Source of the DNA: Rotaria sordida | Taxonomy: Eukaryota; Rotifera; Eurotatoria; Philodinida; Philodinidae | DNA length: 64,000 nt | NCBI GenBank assembly: GCA_905250125.1 | Contig: CAJNOL010000605.1 | Span: 54,899 to 118,898, forward strand | Direction: 5' to 3' | Part shown: positions 59,601-64,000 of the stretch, one piece after another | Position numbering within the stretch: position 1 is the first letter of the stretch | Layout of the letters: each line of letters starts with the position of its first letter | Notes under the pieces: generated by a model | Told to the model about the DNA's origin: nothing | The model's input: the letters and a program-made list of their open reading frames with translations, nothing else | Databases searched by the model: none | Translations under genes and position numbers: made by a program

Positions 59601-61831
59601 CATCGGATATTGTGGACTTGGTATATTTCTAATATAATAAAAAAATAAAATAAAATAGATTTCTTTTTTTTTTTTTCTTGCTTTACTTTGCTCGATTATT
59701 TGTATCATTATCAGTTGATGAAGATGATGATGACGATGATGATGATGATGATGATAAACGTTTACGTGTTAATATACTTTCATTATTATTATCATCATCG
59801 TCATCATCATTATTATTTCCAAAAGCACGTTGAACAGATTCAGATGCTATTTGACGAAGTTTATTTAAACGAAATAAATCTTCACGTTGTTTATTTTCAG
59901 CATAAGATGATTTAGCTATTTGAAGTAAACTTGAATTTGATGAATCAAAAATATTTGAACGTACATTTGATGATGAATCAGAACGAAGAAATCTAAATAT
60001 ATGAATTCAAAGATAGTTATTTCTTTTCTACGAACAATCAAAGAAGTACATATAGATCTTCTCATCTCAGCGTTCTGTAATATTACAAAACGCAAGTATT
60101 CAGAGAGTATCTATCGAGGATACAATAGTCATATTATTGAAATACTACACTCCTTTGATTCTATATATGGGTATGAAATTTCTATTGATCAAAATAGATT
60201 GAATATAGATGAAGCTATATTTATAATATACATTCAAATTCAACTTAATAAATCGTTTTTGAGTCAGGATTACGTGTATTATATAGACCGTAATGAACTA
60301 TGAATACATAGGCTTTAACGAAAGTAGTTTATTGTGAAAGTTTTAGATCTTTTAATTGTTAAGGCTTGTCTCTACACAATAGTTTAAATTGAAATGCGAA
60401 AAAAAATTTTGCTGAAAGAGCCACGACATTGATTTAAAAGCTCAAATATTTTTCATGATATTCATAGCTCATGAGGGTCGACATGATGCACTCAAAAATC
60501 GATTAATCAGTTAGAAGAACTACCTTGCCAAGTGTTAAATTGTTTTTTGACATAAGTATCAACTCATTAGATAGATCCTATGGAGACTAAATGAAGCTTA
60601 AAAAGATTCCTTACTCAGGAAGAGGTCTATTCATCCAATCAATAGTTGTAACAATATTCTTTTGAAATGCATCAACAAGAACACCTTGTAACCATTCATC
60701 AGCTTGTGAACGTAAAAGATTTGTTGTACAACGACTTTCAATTGATTGCCAATATTTCCTATAGCAAAAAATAAAAAAAATTATGATTATTATTATTTTC
60801 TTCAATAAAAATTACTTTAATGAATCTGGCCAATTTTGTTTATCACAAGCTAATTTAAATGCTTCAATAGCACTCATTATTGGACGTAATTCATTTGAAT
60901 TTGTTGTATCCATTATTGTATCATCAGTACGATTGTCCGGTGGTGTTGGCATTGGTGTTGGATATGAAACTGTTGATGTTATTTGTTGTTTAGGTGGTGA
61001 AGAAAAACGTGTTCGTCTTCCATTTCTATTCATTGGTGTTTGTGGACGTGTATTCAATTGAAATCGTATACCAGATTGTTGTGGTTTTGATTGAGAAAGA
61101 TTCGTTGGTGGTGGAACATTATTATACGATGAAAATTGTTGATTATTATTATTTGCTGGATATCGAGCACGATATGATTGTTGTGCTTGTCTTGGTCGAA
61201 ATGTTGGCGATGAATCTAAACAAAACAAATAGTAGAATATTATAATGAATAATAGTGATTTTTACTTGTTGATTGCCATTTCGATGGTGTTGTATTCATT
61301 CTATTATTTTGTTGTTGAGAATTAAAACCATTGGATATATTATTATTATTATTGTTGTTATTAACTGGTGGTACAGGACTTGGAGATGGTGGAGTTGGTT
61401 TTTGTTGATTTGTAAATGATTGATATAGTTGATTTTGATAAGCAGCAGCTTGTTGTGCTTGTTGAAAAAATGTCCATTGTAATGCCCAAGTTTGATAAAC
61501 ATCAAGAGGAGATGGTACTGATGGTGGTGGAACACTTGTATCAACTTTTGGTAATGTTGGTATTGGAGGAGGTGGAAGAGATAAGTCACCATTCTAAATT
61601 TGAAGAAAAAGAAAAAAATTTTTTTTTTTGCTTTTCAATAAAAATACTTACAGAAATTGATGTCGACGGAGGAGCTGGTGGTGGTTGTAGAGAATCATTT
61701 GGTGGAAGTGGTGGTGGTGGTGGCACAGTCATTGTACTCATTAAAGGTACTGGAGGTTGATTATTACCATTAACATTGAAATAACCTGGAAAGAATCCAG
61801 AATTAGATGCCGCGGTTGTTGTTTGCGACAT
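56671..61831 (-). CDS. LENG8: LENG8 homologue (SAC3/GANP-domain protein)
   Basis: LENG8 is a nuclear RNA-associated protein related to yeast Thp3 and SAC3 proteins, linked to mRNA processing and export. Twelve exons: 61831-61652, 61593-61266, 61215-60816, 60758-60615, 59992-59687, 59628-59530, 59471-59390, 59333-59235, 59172-58969, 58159-58027, 57973-57730, 56839-56671. All have GT-AG borders and matching phases and sum to 2,388 bases, 795 residues (human 800). The N-terminal third is Pro/Gln/Asn-rich with polyproline (PPPPPLPP). Then come TIDWMNRPLPE, equal to the human TIDWSREPLPG, a poly-Ser and acidic stretch, and a basic patch (GRKRSRKTRRAKRANKK). The SAC3/GANP domain has EADPSTIRPLSVLERAF, LKSIRQDLMVQSIRNDFTV, REQFNQCQTQLETLY and the end SGVSIDCRASRA. 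ATG 61831 opens the conserved Pro-rich N-terminus. No disruption is seen. Confidence 0.93.
57364..57476 (+). repeat. Dispersed repeat, copy 2 (LENG8 intron)
   Basis: It matches 27948-28060 in the DHX34 intron, in the same orientation (see that entry). It lies in the 890-bp intron before the last LENG8 exon. Both host genes are on the minus strand. Confidence 0.6.
58160..58968 (-). other. Long LENG8 introns
   Basis: The introns at 58160-58968 and 59993-60614 are 809 and 622 bp, much longer than most others in the gene. They hold AT-rich sequence and diverged repeat pieces (CGATTAATCAGTTAG near 60503). Open frames inside them (58797-59015 and 60001-60303 on plus) are not supported. Confidence 0.4.
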
Positions 61832-63666
61832 TGATTAAAGAAAAAAAAAATTGTATAATTTGTCTAACAGAGAAAACAATATATATATATATATATCGAT
61901 TTCAGACGATTGTAATGAAAAAATTCGTCAGTTTATATGTATGTATATATATATATAACTGAATCAAAGTGTAATTACAAACGAAAAAGGCTTAAGAAAG
62001 TTATGAATGGCGGGGATTTGTCAATAGATGTCAGATGTTTAAAGAAATATTTGATTAGTTTAATATTATTTCCAATAAAAGATAAGTTAGTTAATTTATT
62101 TTTTTCAGTTCTGAAAATAGGAATGACAAAAAAAAAAAGAAGTTTTACGATAGTAATTGATCAACCGACTGAATTACTATGTAATGTATAACTGAGACAT
62201 ATTGTTTCTTTTTTTTTCGAAAAAAGAAAAATAAATCAAGGTTAATTCTGGCCTGTTTCTTTTTTTTTCTTCTTTCTGTAAATTAATCTTCTATTAGGTT
62301 TCATCAATGGGCACAAATAAAAAAAAAAATATTCGTTGGAGTGTACTATAAATTTTAGTTTAAAAGAAAACAGGTGAACATGTGTTTTGTTTGACTGTTC
62401 AATATCGGCGCAGATGTTTGGAAAAAAAAACATCATGGCAATTAGCTATTCTTATGTAAATTTCTTTTTTTTTTGGCTCTTTGCGTGCTATCTGCACTGA
62501 TGACTCTTTCTCTTACAATCTTTTTTTTCTTTCCTTTTTAGTCGCATAAAGAACATAGTTAAGATGAAAACGCACTTTTTTTTCTTCCGTCTCTGTGTAT
62601 GCTATTGTTGCAGAAAAATATCGAGAAGAACGAGCAGCGTCGTCATCGACGACGATAAACGCAAGTTTATAATAGAAATTACATTTTTTTTATATGTCTA
62701 TGTCTATATGAATAAGTTCGTTTCGGTGTAATGTTCGGTTCGATTTTTTTTCATGATAATAAAAATGATTTAACTTTTCTTTTTTGTTTCGTTCTCTCGT
62801 TTTTTTTCTTGTCTTTAAAATCAAATATGTAATAACAAAAAGCAATGATGGCAGATTGAAACAATAGTACGAATAAATGTCAAGGTTTTCTTATTTTCTT
62901 TTTCTTTGTTTTGTTCTATTCATTATTTGAGATATCTAATTATGTAAAATATTTATTAATTATAGTTAACATGATTTTCTTTTATATTCAATTTCTTACC
63001 ATAGTTTTTTGCTTCCGCATGGTATCATCACTTGATGAATTTATTTTTTTGCTAACAATTACAAATTAAATATAAAGTATTCATCGGTTGATTGCTTTCC
63101 TATTTACCGGTCTTTTTTGTTTGTTCCTAAAGAATTAGGAAAAGAAGAAAAAAAACAAAAGATCATTTTCAAGATAAAAATTAAAAAAAAATTCGATATA
63201 CTTTTTTAAGATGAACATCGTAATCATCACTAAATTAACAGATGTATGGATTCATATTGTTATTATGTTCTTTTCTTTTTTTTTTCTTTTTGTTTTATTT
63301 CTTCTTCTTTGTTTTATCAAGTATTTTTCTTGTAGATTTATTTATATTGATCAAGTAGTTTATTTAATACTTGACAACAATACACGCGACATACTGCTCA
63401 TTTATATTCTATCAAATTGTGTTCGTCTACATATTATTTATCTTTCAATACAAGGTCGCGCGACACATTATTAGCTTTATTTCAAAGTCAATCATTACCT
63501 TTTTATCATCGTTTTTGATTTTTTTTTGTTTTGTTGTCGAAGACCGTGCATAAAAAAAAATACGTATGAAATGTAATTGCCATAAAATTATATAATATTA
63601 AGACAAATATAAACGCACGTTTTTTTTTTTGTGTATGTTATTATTGATTTTACCTAACAATTAGTG
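61832..63666. other. Region between the divergent LENG8 and plus-strand gene starts
   Basis: The two flanking genes are transcribed away from each other, so both promoters should be here, 1.8 kb apart at most. (TA)n tracts lie at about 61881-61895 and 61941-61957, 50-125 bases upstream of the LENG8 ATG. The rest is T- and A-rich with no supported gene. Confidence 0.45.
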
Positions 63667-63931
63667 ATGCTTGCCTTTGCCAGAAGAATGAATCATCATC
63701 CTCATCTAACAAAAGCAAGTCCAACGACGACAACAACAACAACAAACACAGCAGGATCATCTGATGAACATACATCATCAGTTGTCAATGCAGAAAAAAT
63801 GTTTGTTATAAATGGTAGTCTATCTCAAGAACCAACAACACCATGTGTCCTTAATACACCGAATACTTGTACAAAAAATTCCACATTTTTTTATGAAATT
63901 CCAGCTTCTATGCATACAACAACATTATCAG
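63667..63931 (+). CDS. First exon of an unrecognised gene (continues off the window)
   Basis: ATG 63667 opens 88 complete codons ending in a split codon before GTAAGATAAAT, a good donor site. The peptide starts MLAFARRMNHHPHLTKAS, has a run of Thr, and continues AEKMFVINGSLSQEP and CTKNSTFFYEIPAS. It is polar, with no signal peptide or membrane segment and no recognised domain. Codon choice matches the other genes of the window. The second ATG at 63688 could also be the start. Later exons lie beyond the right edge, so no function is proposed. Confidence 0.65.
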
Positions 63932-64000
63932 GTAAGATAAATAAATACGTTATTTTTTTTCTTTATTTTGATATAATTTATAAAGTTAAAAACAATATAG

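Overview
The window is nuclear DNA of an AT-rich, intron-rich animal. A bdelloid rotifer of the Rotaria type is my best guess. Three things suggest it: very short introns (many of 50-80 bp) with GT-AG borders; conserved metazoan genes (Mediator subunit, DHX34, SLC22 transporter, LENG8); and tracts of TGTGGG, the telomere repeat I know from bdelloid rotifers. The genus is inference. No rRNA, tRNA, CRISPR array or prokaryotic gene was seen.

Layout: almost all intact genes lie on the minus strand. From left to right: MED16 (1-4417, C-terminus off the left edge); a repeat- and pseudogene-rich island (about 4750-12420); a gene-free AT-rich stretch (12425-16833); a rhodopsin-family GPCR (16834-18146); DHX34, an RNA helicase of nonsense-mediated decay, rebuilt as 22 exons and 1,176 codons (19691-29745); a gene-poor stretch with foldback repeats and an unexplained coding-like segment; an SLC22 organic-ion transporter of 12 exons (35101-37662) with a scaffolding error in exon 1; a CNBD2-like cyclic-nucleotide-binding protein (41095-46525, 5' end open); two adjacent secreted low-complexity proteins that look like diverged tandem paralogues (47627-48646 and 49734-50585); a LENG8 homologue of 12 exons and 795 codons (56671-61831); and the first exon of a plus-strand gene running off the right edge (63667-63931).

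The genes do not form a pathway. MED16 acts in transcription, DHX34 and LENG8 in RNA metabolism, and the GPCR, transporter and CNBD protein in signalling or transport. The two secreted proteins are the only clear co-located family.

The island at 4.7-12.4 kb is the most unusual part. It holds fragments of decayed genes, telomere-like G-rich and C-rich tracts in head-to-head orientation, a 61-bp CCGCGG satellite that begins in a perfect hairpin, a degenerate 66-bp tandem repeat that ends in TGTGGG units, a GACTC-rich block and a 162-bp satellite with alternating A/B subunits. Elsewhere, including DHX34 introns, there are at least six long inverted-repeat (foldback/MITE-like) elements. Gene models were built by reading both strands, matching splice borders and reading frames, and comparing with remembered family sequences. 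No database search was run.
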